DNA from: Bacillota bacterium
GTDB lineage: Bacteria > Bacillota > Clostridia > Lachnospirales > Lachnospiraceae
NCBI GenBank assembly: GCA_023434365.1
Contig: JAEYSV010000002.1
Coordinates: 62,001 to 126,000, forward strand
Direction: 5' to 3'
DNA: 64,000 nt
Shown: positions 40,573 through 50,100 of the stretch, piece after piece
How positions within the stretch are numbered: position 1 is the stretch's first letter
Layout: each line of letters opens with the position of its first letter
The notes under the pieces: model-generated
What the model was told of the DNA's origin: nothing
Databases searched by the model: none
The model's input: only the letters and a program-made list of their open reading frames with translations
Translations under genes and position numbers: made by a program

Positions 40573-41427
40573 CTACTCCTCGGCTGATTTGCTACCTCTC
40601 TCATCATAATCTTCCAAAAAATTATAACTCATATTCTTATTATGATATCCGATTAAAGTATCCAAATTCACGTTATGCACGCTTTTAAAGATATTCATTT
40701 CAATAAAAGGATTCGTTTTTCTAAATTTCTTAATTAAAGCTTTCATTTCCTGACGCTTTGATCCACCACCAGTATTATCTGTGATTGTACAGTTTTCAGT
40801 GAAACGGCAGGCACACTGAATAAAATGTAAATCGTTATAACGCTTCCAGTTTAAGATATCCTCTTCTTTTACCATGTACATTGGACGGATTAATTCCATT
40901 CCTGGATGATTGGTACTATGAAGTTTTGGCATCATGGTCTGAACCTGACCACCATATAACATACCCATTAAAATGGTTTCAATTACATCATCAAAGTGAT
41001 GTCCAAGTGCAATCTTATTGCAGCCTAACTGCTGAGCCTGCTTGTATAAATAACCCCGTCGCATTCTCGCACAAAGATAACATGGACTTTGTTCTACATC
41101 CGCTACTGCATCGAAAATACCGGTTTCAAAAACCGTAATAGGAATATTTAATAATTTTGCATTGTTTTCAATCGTTTGTCGGTTGATCTCATTATAACCT
41201 GGGTCCATTACCAAAAAGACCAATTCAAAGTTCATCTGTCCGTGGCGTTTCAGCTCCTGCATACACTTTGCAAGTAGCATGGAATCTTTTCCCCCGGATA
41301 TACACACCGCAATTTTGTCGCCCTCTTTTATTAACTCATATGTTTTGATTCCTTTGATAAAAGGAACCCAAATCTCCTTACGAAAACGCTTAATTAAACT
41401 GCGTTCTATCTCTTTATATCGTTCCAT
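40573..41427 (-). CDS. TtcA-like tRNA thiolation ATPase
   Basis: A 284-residue PP-loop protein: CISGGKDSMLLAK (nucleotide-binding loop), CYLCARMRRGYLY (CxxC) and GHHFDDVIETILMGMLYGG, with a further Cys in FIQCACRF. This matches the TtcA/TtuA group that thiolates tRNA, using an iron-sulfur cluster bound by these cysteines. The exact tRNA position cannot be told. A cysteine desulfurase gene lies 115 bases upstream on the same strand and could supply sulfur. Confidence 0.85.
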   Translation of the reverse strand: MERYKEIERSLIKRFRKEIWVPFIKGIKTYELIKEGDKIAVCISGGKDSMLLAKCMQELKRHGQMNFELVFLVMDPGYNEINRQTIENNAKLLNIPITVFETGIFDAVADVEQSPCYLCARMRRGYLYKQAQQLGCNKIALGHHFDDVIETILMGMLYGGQVQTMMPKLHSTNHPGMELIRPMYMVKEEDILNWKRYNDLHFIQCACRFTENCTITDNTGGGSKRQEMKALIKKFRKTNPFIEMNIFKSVHNVNLDTLIGYHNKNMSYNFLEDYDERGSKSAEE

Positions 41428-41541
41428 CTTGCTTTTGTCCTTTCCAAATGTTGTTCACGTATTCTACGTCCTATAATGTAACTTACTTATCCTAATCATA
41501 TCTTTATTTTCATTTCATATCAATAAAAGATTATTCCAGCT

Positions 41542-42654
41542 TTATTGTTGAATCATATGGAGAAACGCTTTCTTAAACTGTTCAAGTTCTTCTTTGGTTG
41601 TCAGATGGCTAAGACTGATTCGTATTGAACTAAGCGCAGTTTTTCTATCTCTACTCACTGCAAATACAGCTCTTGATGGGGTATTGGGTACCGAGCATGC
41701 CGACTTTGTCGAAATACAAAATCCCCTCTTCTCCATCTCCATTTGTAGCTCAAGTGACTTTCTTCCAGGCACGCTAACATTCACCACATAAGGAATACTA
41801 TACTTGGTGCTATTCATTCTTACCTCTTTTATTTCCTTAAAAAATGATAATAGCTCCTCTTTTAATTCAGATACATAGTCATACCTTTCCTGCATACTGA
41901 CATAGGCATCTCTTAGGGCAGTCTCTGTTGCAACCGCCATAGGCAGTACCGGTGTCCCACTACGGTAAAGAGAAGTGGAATTACCACCATGGATTTGAGG
42001 CTCCATAACAACTCCCTCTTTTTTAATTAATATGCCACACCCGTTAAGACCAAAGAATTTGTGTGGGGCAAAACTAATTAAATCAACATCAGTAAAATCA
42101 ACGTCAATTTTCCCCACTGCCTGGGTAGCATCGGTATGAAATACACAATTGGGATACTTTTTCACCAGATTAGCAATCTCCCTGATTGGTTGAACCACAC
42201 CTAGCTCACTATCTACATATCCAACAGATACCAATATAGTATCCTCTCTGATTAACTCCTTAAGATGATCAAGGTCTACTCTTCCCTCTGTTGTAATGTC
42301 CACCAAATCAATCTCATAACCCAAATTATTTAGATACGTAAGGCAAGCGCTCACAGCACTATGCTCTAATCCTATACTGATAATATGCTTCCCTAGCTCT
42401 CGACTGCTTCTCGCAATGCCTTTTACCGCAAGATTGTTCGCTTCACTGGCCCCGGATGTATAGATGATTTCCTCTGGCTTGACGTTTAATAATCTAGCAA
42501 TTTCATTACTGGCCTGCTGCATCCGTTCATACGCTACACGCCCCAAGTAATGAACAGAATTTGGGTTGGCAATGTACTCTCTATTGGCTTCACAAAAACT
42601 AGCAAGCACCGATTCGCTTGCCGGTGTATGTGCTGCGTAATCTAAATATATCAT
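41542..42654 (-). CDS. Cysteine desulfurase, NifS/IscS family
   Basis: A 370-residue PLP enzyme that takes sulfur from cysteine. It shows IYLDYAAHTP, YTSGASEANNLA, HTDATQAVGK, the PLP lysine Lys199 in SFAPHKFFG and the active Cys320 in STKSACS. The motif VDSELGVVQPI replaces the usual VNNEIGTIQPI. It stands some 20 kb from the nif genes, next to TtcA and Hsp33, so a general or tRNA-thiolation role is more likely than a nif-specific one. The ATG at 42654 begins the family N-terminus. Confidence 0.9.
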   Translation of the reverse strand: MIYLDYAAHTPASESVLASFCEANREYIANPNSVHYLGRVAYERMQQASNEIARLLNVKPEEIIYTSGASEANNLAVKGIARSSRELGKHIISIGLEHSAVSACLTYLNNLGYEIDLVDITTEGRVDLDHLKELIREDTILVSVGYVDSELGVVQPIREIANLVKKYPNCVFHTDATQAVGKIDVDFTDVDLISFAPHKFFGLNGCGILIKKEGVVMEPQIHGGNSTSLYRSGTPVLPMAVATETALRDAYVSMQERYDYVSELKEELLSFFKEIKEVRMNSTKYSIPYVVNVSVPGRKSLELQMEMEKRGFCISTKSACSVPNTPSRAVFAVSRDRKTALSSIRISLSHLTTKEELEQFKKAFLHMIQQ

Positions 42655-42681
42655 AATAGTTGTCTCCTATTCTTTACTCGA

Positions 42682-42727
42682 AATAACCCGGAAAGTAAGC
42701 AAACTATCTATTACTCCCCGGGTTATT
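42682..42727 (-). terminator. Terminator after hslO
   Basis: Perfect 10-bp stem AATAACCCGG / CCGGGTTATT with a 26-base loop, directly after the hslO stop. Only TTTC follows on the minus strand, so termination may be partial. Confidence 0.6.
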
Positions 42728-42732
42728 CTTCT

Positions 42733-43614
42733 TTATCTAGTACACTTATTTAAGATTTTTTTCAAATCCTCGACGGAAAAATGATAATGTGTATTACAGA
42801 AATGACAATTTACTTCGATATCCTTCTCTTCTTCAATCATTTCCAAAATATCTTTCTTACCTATTGATATAATTGCTTTTTCTACACGCTTTTTATCACA
42901 GTTACAATAAAACTTCGTTGGAACCTTATCTGTAATAACAAGTCCAAAATCACCAAGTATATATTCAAGTATCATTTCCGGAGTCATGTCCTGATCAAGC
43001 AGACCAGTAATTCCATCTATTGTCGCAATCTTTTTCTCTAACTGATCAATTATCTCTTCTTCGGCAAATGGTAACATCTGAATAATAAATCCACCGGCTC
43101 TTTTCACAGTATTATCCTTATTCATTAATACACCAAGCGCAACACTTGATGGCACCTGTTCACTGGTTGCATAATAATAGGTTAAATCCTCTGCAATCTC
43201 TCCACTCACCAGATGGGTTTGCCCCACATAAGGCTCTTTTAACCCCATATCTTTGATAACACTCATAACTCCAAGATCTAATGCTTTGCCAACATCTAAT
43301 TTTCCTTTGTCGCTTGGTGGTAGCATCACCTCTGGGTTATTGACATACCCTTTTACATTCGCCTCAGCATCTGCAGTTACTGTTAATCCGCCGATAGGTC
43401 CACTACATTTGATTTGAAGAGTAAGTACATCCTTTTCCCCTTTCATCATGCTTCCCATCATACTTCCTGCAGTGAGCAAACGTCCAAGCGCTGCACTTGC
43501 CACAGGGCTCAGATTATGTGCTTTTCTCGCTTCTTCTACCAATTCCTTCGTTGTACAGGCGAACGCTCTGATTTGATTATTCGCTGCTGTTGCTCTTACT
43601 ATATAATCTGTCAT
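42733..43614 (-). CDS. hslO: Redox-regulated chaperone Hsp33
   Basis: A 293-residue Hsp33. The N-terminal chaperone domain has LGRLLTAGSMMGSMMKGE and GPIGGLTVTADAEANVKGYV. The C-terminal zinc centre has CNC then CHFC with the expected CxC-CxxC spacing. Oxidation of these cysteines releases zinc and activates the holdase, a protection for an anaerobe on exposure to oxygen. The ATG at 43614 follows GAGAGG; the first ATG of the frame is five codons upstream without a good site. Confidence 0.95.
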   Translation of the reverse strand: MTDYIVRATAANNQIRAFACTTKELVEEARKAHNLSPVASAALGRLLTAGSMMGSMMKGEKDVLTLQIKCSGPIGGLTVTADAEANVKGYVNNPEVMLPPSDKGKLDVGKALDLGVMSVIKDMGLKEPYVGQTHLVSGEIAEDLTYYYATSEQVPSSVALGVLMNKDNTVKRAGGFIIQMLPFAEEEIIDQLEKKIATIDGITGLLDQDMTPEMILEYILGDFGLVITDKVPTKFYCNCDKKRVEKAIISIGKKDILEMIEEEKDIEVNCHFCNTHYHFSVEDLKKILNKCTR

Positions 43615-43660
43615 GTATTTTCCTCTCAATTCTTAACTTTCAAGCATCTCATTATAACCA

Positions 43661-44485
43661 TTATAGGTTACCATAAAACTTGTTATCCTGTCTCTTTTCC
43701 CGTGCAACAATATATATTCTCTCACTATTTTCTTTTGGAGGTTTTCTCGTAAATGCATCATAAGCAGTGATGTACTCCATCCCTGCTTCACCTAATAACC
43801 TTTTTATTGTATCAAGTGAATACGCTTTCTGATAATGCGTTTCGTCAAAACGTCGAAAAAGATTGCTCACTCCAAATTCTTCCTGTAATTCTTCCTCTTT
43901 CACATAAACGGTTAGCTCATACTCATTTACTTTTTCTTCTTCATAATAATAATTATCCCAAATAAAGCTAGCATCCTCTCTGTTTTCGGCTATGGTATTG
44001 TCTGCTAAAATATTTTCATATTTATATTCTGTATTCAAATCGAAAATAAATACTCCATTTGGATCCAAATAATTATTGGCAAGCTTAAATACTTGTAATA
44101 ACTCTTCCTCACTCATTATATAATTCATACTATCACAAATACTTACGACTGCCGCTACTGTCCCGTAAAGTTCAAACTCTCTCATATCCTGTAAAAGGTA
44201 TAGAATCTGGCTTCGTTTATCCTCTTTTGGTTCCCTCGAATAGCTAGCCCGCTTTTCCATAGCAATCGTAAGCATCTCCTGGGCATTATCAATTCCAATC
44301 ATATCGTAACCAGCCATAGCCAAATATTCTGTAATATTGCCGGTTCCACATCCCAAATCAAGGACAAGGCCCTCATTGACTCCATATTCCTGCAACAGGT
44401 TAATTAAGTACTCACTCCACTTTTTATACGGAATATTATCCATAAAGGAATCATAAACCTGCGCAAACCCTGTATATGCCTCCAT
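43661..44485 (-). CDS. SAM-dependent class I methyltransferase
   Basis: A 274-residue protein with the SAM-binding motif VLDLGCGTGNITEYLA, then GIDNAQEML and the post-motif ICDSMNYI. It has the YcgJ/UbiE-like layout with a C-terminal beta-rich domain (WDNYYYEEEKVNEYELTVYV). The substrate is unknown. It lies 46 bases before hslO on the same strand and could share its transcript. Confidence 0.85.
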   Translation of the reverse strand: MEAYTGFAQVYDSFMDNIPYKKWSEYLINLLQEYGVNEGLVLDLGCGTGNITEYLAMAGYDMIGIDNAQEMLTIAMEKRASYSREPKEDKRSQILYLLQDMREFELYGTVAAVVSICDSMNYIMSEEELLQVFKLANNYLDPNGVFIFDLNTEYKYENILADNTIAENREDASFIWDNYYYEEEKVNEYELTVYVKEEELQEEFGVSNLFRRFDETHYQKAYSLDTIKRLLGEAGMEYITAYDAFTRKPPKENSERIYIVAREKRQDNKFYGNL

Positions 44486-44833
44486 CTTTATAAGCCTCCA
44501 CTACTATGATGCGTATATTTAAACGCGTCTTATTCATAATACTAATTCTATCTATTCCTCAATTTTTCTTTTCCTTATTATATGATAAACCGACTACATT
44601 TTAGCAATATAATATTATTTCGTCAACCTGAGGTTTTCTAATTGGTAAAGTATACTGTTTTCCCACAAAAAAAAACAGACGATAATTCAGGTTCTCCCTT
44701 ACCCTCATATCAGTCTGTTTTTTGTATATTCGCCATATACGATTTCAATGTCAGTTTAACGTATTAAACCAAAAAAGTCTAGACAACTCGGTATTCGGTC
44801 GATTTTTAACGGTAATCGGTCAAATATGTCAGA
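44486..44833. other. Gene-free stretch between the methyltransferase and the LacI-LytTR gene
   Basis: It contains one strong terminator at 44670-44723 and AT-rich sequence. No gene or further structure is seen. Confidence 0.5.
44670..44723 (-). terminator. Terminator downstream of the LacI-LytTR gene
   Basis: Stem AAAACAGAC / GTCTGTTTT with A and T runs on both sides (T9 on the minus strand). It ends the transcript of the regulator gene at 44834. Confidence 0.75.
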
Positions 44834-46615
44834 TTATTGGTCCTCTGATAATGTTTTACGTATTTCTGCTACCTTTCTTCTTGCTACTAATAGTTTCTCA
44901 CCATTCATCAGAATAACCTGATAACCACCTGATACAGCCAAAGACAGGGCACGTATTTTTGATACATTTACAATTATAGATTTTGATATTCTTAAGAACT
45001 GCTTTTCGATACACAGATATTCAAATTCGTACAAACGTTTTTTTGCTTTATATATTTTCTTTCCTTCATTAATAAAAACATCATCATCACTAGCACTAAT
45101 ATAGTATATGTCTTTCACATTAATTCTAACAACTTCAGATTCTGTATATCCATTAACAAACACTTGACTATCTGCGTTCTGTGTCCCTTTTGATACCGCT
45201 TTTGCAACCAAATTCAATCTCTTCGTATTTCTCTCATTTACATAAATTTTTACACGAATAAATTCAAGCGTTGTCGCGATGTCGCGACACCATATCGAAA
45301 ATATCTCATTATAACCTCGATTTTCTTCCCCATATGAGTGTACGATATAGCCGAAACAACGATCTAAAAAATGAAGTGGTGTAAAAAAATAAGCACGAGG
45401 AACATCATGCTCCCAAACATATGGAAGTAATTGCCTCGTTGGGAATGTTTGATTCATTACAATGACATCCTCTTTTTCTTTATAAAACATACAACGCATT
45501 GACTCAGGATATCCCTCATTACGATAGGTACTATCATTAGCCATTGTGTTCCAATCCTCACCCAGACAGACTGCAACCATTTCCATTCCCTGATTAATAT
45601 ACGTTAACTCATTTAACCGATGAATATAATCTCGAAGGGTACTTATATTAGAAAGAGTCTCCAACATATTGCTCATCTTATAAAGCTGACTACTCTCTTC
45701 CATTGCTTGCATAAATGGACCACTTGATGAGCGTAATAATTTGTAATCTCTTAGACAGCCGCAACTCTCGCCTTGAACCACTCTACATTTTGAACTTTTT
45801 GTATATGTGGCTTTCTTACCCGTAATCTTTTCATATAGCCTAATAATTGCTTTTGCCCCAACTGCAAAATTATCTGCATCATAACTTGTTATTGAGGGCA
45901 AATTATTCATAGCCATAAATTTGCTGTTATAACCGGCTACTGCTATTTCACCCGGAACCTGGATTCCATTTTCAAGCAGTATATTAGTAAGCGCCATTGC
46001 CATTTCGTCATTTCCACAGACTATAGCCTCTGGTTTTTCTATTTTCCCTTCTATGATATCCTCAGCCAGTTTCCTACCACTGGTTATCCAGTAATCACCA
46101 TAGATAATATAGTCTTCGGTATACGTAAGGTTGTGTTCATCCATTGCCTTACAATATCCTTCCAGTTTCAACCTTGAACCTTCTACTTCTTTTTGTCCGG
46201 TTAAACAGTATATTTTTTTATAGCCATGTACTTCTATCATATGGTTGGTAAGATCATAAAAATTGCTTACATGTTCAACATCAATCGTCTCATATTTGGA
46301 ATCACTGGTTTCAATACTAATGATTGGAATAGTTTTAATGTGATCCAATATATTTTCAATCAGTTTCTGATGGGTTACCCTGTAAAAACCCTTTTTTATA
46401 TAGATGACACCATCTAAGCAATCATACTTAAGTAAATTATAGATATTCAGTTCTCCTATTGCCGAATGAGAGATTGCCTGGACATACTCTAATGGCGAAA
46501 AGATTGCTACATTCATGTCTAATTTTTTAGCCTGATAGACTGCACCTTCCACCATTCTTCCCAAATAGTCACCATCAAGAACTGGCGCAATAATACCGAT
46601 TAATCGTCTGTTCAT
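44834..46615 (-). CDS. Hybrid regulator: LacI-like sugar-binding domain fused to a LytTR DNA-binding domain
   Basis: A 593-residue cytosolic protein. Residues about 1-275 are a periplasmic-binding-protein-like sensor of the LacI type (IGIIAPVLDGDYLGRMVEG, GVIYI, CGNDEMAMALTNILLENGIQVP, VAGYNS) but without the usual helix-turn-helix in front. After a Cys-containing junction (VVQGESCGCLRDYKLL), residues about 285-480 form a helical/GAF-like linker. Residues about 490-590 are a LytTR domain (VRINVKDIYYISASDDDV, LRISKSIIVNVSKI, LLVARRKVAEIRKTL) that would bind DNA. It may sense a sugar and control carbohydrate genes through LytTR sites. It has its own promoter and is divergent from the spore-protein gene. 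Confidence 0.85.
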   Translation of the reverse strand: MNRRLIGIIAPVLDGDYLGRMVEGAVYQAKKLDMNVAIFSPLEYVQAISHSAIGELNIYNLLKYDCLDGVIYIKKGFYRVTHQKLIENILDHIKTIPIISIETSDSKYETIDVEHVSNFYDLTNHMIEVHGYKKIYCLTGQKEVEGSRLKLEGYCKAMDEHNLTYTEDYIIYGDYWITSGRKLAEDIIEGKIEKPEAIVCGNDEMAMALTNILLENGIQVPGEIAVAGYNSKFMAMNNLPSITSYDADNFAVGAKAIIRLYEKITGKKATYTKSSKCRVVQGESCGCLRDYKLLRSSSGPFMQAMEESSQLYKMSNMLETLSNISTLRDYIHRLNELTYINQGMEMVAVCLGEDWNTMANDSTYRNEGYPESMRCMFYKEKEDVIVMNQTFPTRQLLPYVWEHDVPRAYFFTPLHFLDRCFGYIVHSYGEENRGYNEIFSIWCRDIATTLEFIRVKIYVNERNTKRLNLVAKAVSKGTQNADSQVFVNGYTESEVVRINVKDIYYISASDDDVFINEGKKIYKAKKRLYEFEYLCIEKQFLRISKSIIVNVSKIRALSLAVSGGYQVILMNGEKLLVARRKVAEIRKTLSEDQ

Positions 46616-46681
46616 AAAAACCTACCTTTACTTACGTATCTTCTGATACCACACTTATGTAACAGTTTACTTTATATGAGT

Positions 46682-46710
46682 ATCATAGACTAACTGGAGA
46701 ATTTATGCAA
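46682..46710 (-). promoter_or_regulatory. Sigma-A-type promoter of the LacI-LytTR gene
   Basis: Minus-strand -35 TTGCAT (46705-46710), 17-base spacer, -10 TATGAT (46682-46687), about 65 bases ahead of the ATG. Confidence 0.55.
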
Positions 46711-46798
46711 TACCATAATCTGAAGTAAATATTTAATGAAATCGTGTTTAACAGTACGCCCTAAGGGTTATACTTTTGATAGAAAGGAAGGATGTTTA

Positions 46799-47029
46799 GT
46801 GAAAAGCAATAAAGAACCTAAGCAGATAGAAACACCAAAAGTAACTATAGAAGCCCTGCCGACAAACGAACGGATGAAATATGAAATTGCAATGGAACTT
46901 GGATTATATGATAAGGTACTAGAAAGCGGATGGAAATCGTTATCTGCAAAAGAAACCGGCCGCATTGGCGGTTTAATCACGAAGAGAAAAAAGGTGGAAG
47001 CTCTCAAAAAACAACAGGAAGCTAAGTAA
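46799..47029 (+). CDS. Alpha/beta-type small acid-soluble spore protein, divergent
   Basis: A 76-residue protein starting at a GTG behind AAGGAAGGA. The second half matches alpha/beta SASPs: MKYEIAMELGLYDKV (germination-protease region with Glu) and SAKETGRIGGLITKRKK (DNA-binding helix-turn). It has an N-terminal extension of about 25 residues and lacks the long hydrophilic C-terminus. SASPs coat spore DNA and protect it from UV, so this supports a spore-forming host. A forespore promoter was not clearly seen. Confidence 0.75.
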   Translation: MKSNKEPKQIETPKVTIEALPTNERMKYEIAMELGLYDKVLESGWKSLSAKETGRIGGLITKRKKVEALKKQQEAK

Positions 47030-47038
47030 ACACAAAAA

Positions 47039-47103
47039 AGCGTGTGATTGTTATCAAAAAGAGACACAACCTCTTTTTAAATACTAATCGCACGCTATTT
47101 TTA
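47039..47103. terminator. Bidirectional terminator between the spore gene and addA
   Basis: Compound hairpin: outer arms AGCGTG / CACGCT, inner arms AAAAAGAG / CTCTTTTT, then ATTTTTATT. It serves both converging genes. Confidence 0.85.
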
Positions 47104-50100
47104 TTATAACCTAATTGCCTTGCCAAGAGTAATCGAATAGATATAAACCTCTTTTACTGGCTTTAATGTCATCTGCTCCAAAGCTTTTTTATAATAGTCT
47201 AACTGAATCTGATATCTACGTACCAGTTCTTTTATTGAAAATACTTTATCAGTTTTATAATCTAGAAGTACCAGTCCATCTTCTTCTTCCCAAAATACAT
47301 CAATGATTCCTTGTACCAGAACCATTTCCTCACTTTGATACGATGGATGAATGGAGGAAGCAGGCTGTCCTAACACAAATGGCTGTTCCCGATATAACTG
47401 CTTCCTTAACTGTGCACTCTTCATACGCTGTCCTACCGGATGGCTAATAAACGTCCATATCTTACCGGAATCAATTGCATTAAGTTGTTCTTTCTCTATT
47501 TGCCCAGTTTCACTCATCCTGTCAAGAATTACCTTTATGTCATCCTCTGACTTAAGGGCACTTAAATCGATGAATTGCAGGATACGGTGATAGAGACTTC
47601 CAAGTTCGGCACCAGATATCGTTGCTGGTTGTTCCTTTTCTGGTTGTTCCTTTTCTGGTTGTTCCTTATCTTTTACGTCCTTATCTTTTACGTCCTTTTC
47701 TGGTACGTCCTTTTCTGATTGTTCTTTTGTTACTTCAATAGTTGGAATTAGAACCTCACTCTCTTCGTAATCTAGCTCCTGTCCAATCCTCTTCAGTTCA
47801 GAAACGCTTACTTTCCCTTTTAACTTCACCTCTTTAGCATATGGGTAGCGATAGTTAAGTGTCTTAATTAATTCGTCTCTAATTTGCTCATTCCATACCT
47901 GATTAACATCCCAATTAAGCAATTCTTGCTTAAACCTAGCTTTCTCAACCTGAATATGTGTCTCTCTTGTCATTAGTCCAAGCACATCTTCCAAACGATA
48001 CGAGAATGGAGCATCATTTCTCTGATTAGAGATTAGGGCATCTGACCAAGCCCCCTCCCCAAGTTCCTGCATTACTTCTCTAAAAACTCGGTCTTCTCGC
48101 AGACACAACAGCACCCAGTCCATATAACTACTTGCACTTGTTAGTTCCTGGTATGTGATTTGCCCACCCTCATTTACAATCCTTTGGATACATTTCTCCG
48201 GTTTTTTTATAAACCCAGTCATTATCAATTTTTCCTTAGCCCGTGTCAGAGCAACATATAATACTCTTAATTCCTCCGCCAAGTTCTCAAGGCGAATCAG
48301 ACGAGCAATGGCTTTCTTTATTAAGGTTGGTGTCTTTGTACGATAAGTCCCGTCTATACTATCCGGACCAATCCCAAGACTCGCATGCAATACTACCGGA
48401 CTATTGGCATCCTGATTATTGAATCCTTTCGCCATCCCTGCCACAAACACAACTGGAAATTCAAGTCCTTTGCTTTTATGGATACTCATGATCCGTACAG
48501 CATTATCCGCCTCACTGTTGGTCTGTGCCTCGCCAAAATCGATCTCATACTTATTTAATTTCTCAACATAACGATTAAAATCAAAGAGCCCTGAATAGCT
48601 AGTACTCTCAAAATCAATAGCACGCTTGATTAGCATGTCAATATTGGCTGCCCTACGTTCCCCTGCCGGCATTGCCTTTACATAAGCATAATAATTCGTA
48701 TCCGTGATAACATGCTGAAGCAACTCATAGATTGGAAGATACGTTGCCATATGTCGATACTCATTAAGTTTTATCTGAAAATGAGTAATTTTGTCTACAA
48801 GACTAGGAATGGCATCCACACTTTCAGGATAAGTAAGGAGTGCCTGATATAATTCATAATTCTTCCTTCCAATTTTAATTAGTGCCAGCTCTTCGCTCGT
48901 AAATCCATACATTGGACCATGAAGAACTGCGGCTAGCGCAATCTCCTGTCTTGGATTATCAATAATCTTCAAGAGATTTAGCACTGTTCTAATCTCAATC
49001 GTTTGGAAGTAGCCAGTTTGTGTTTGCGCATAAGCCATAATTCCCTCTGACATCAGTACATCAACCATTACCTCCGTCCATCCACTCAAACTACGAAGAA
49101 GAATGACAATATCACTATAACGAACTGGTCTAGAAGAATAAGCCACTTCATTAAACTCATTCGTCCCTCGGACCGATAGCTTAAGTCCATGATTAGGGTC
49201 CATTAATTCCTTAATCCGTTTTGCAATTGCTTTTGCTTCTAACTCTTTTTCAGTATAGTCAGCCAAATCCTCCTCATCTGAGTGTAGACTCTCGACGAAT
49301 TGAACACTCTGTTCATTACTCATTGCACTATACTCACCAATCAGAATAAGTTCAGTATCCTTAGAGGTACCCTCCAAATCCTCAGGATAATCCGCTCCCA
49401 CATGAAGTGCCGCTTTTTCATCATAAGTAATATCACCTAGCGTCTCCAACATTACCCGCTCAAAAATATAATTAATTGGATTTAGCACTACACTACGACT
49501 ACGAAAATTCTTATGCAAATCAATTTTCTGATACAGGCTGTCCTCAAGTAAGTAACTTTTATATTTTTCCAAAAATAACTCTGGTTTCGCCATACGGAAC
49601 TTATAGATACTCTGCTTCACATCCCCAACCATAAATACATTTGGCTGACCTAACGTTTCCTTTGAAATACTATTTAATATAATCTCCTGAACCAAGTTAG
49701 AGTCCTGATACTCATCAATTAGGATTTCAGTATAAAATTCGCTAAGCTCCTCGGCCACTACAGTTCTTTGATAAGTCTGAGTTTCCTCATTATACTGAGT
49801 TAGGATGTTAAGTGCAAAATGCTCTAAGTCATTAAAATCAACCACGCCACGCTCTTCTTTGCGTTTCTTGAACTCCTCCATGAAGGCAATTGTTAAATCT
49901 ATCAACTCACTCATTGGCACCTTTGTGTTCAAAATATCTGCGGCCATTGCTTCTGGAGACTGATAAAAAAAACTCTCCGCTAATTTCTTTAAGCTATTTT
50001 TTACATTATCCCTTAAAGCCTTTACTCGTTCCTTTACATCTGGGTCCACCATTGGATCCTTTTTCCCTGGTAGTCTGTCAAATGAAAGGTTTGATAATTG

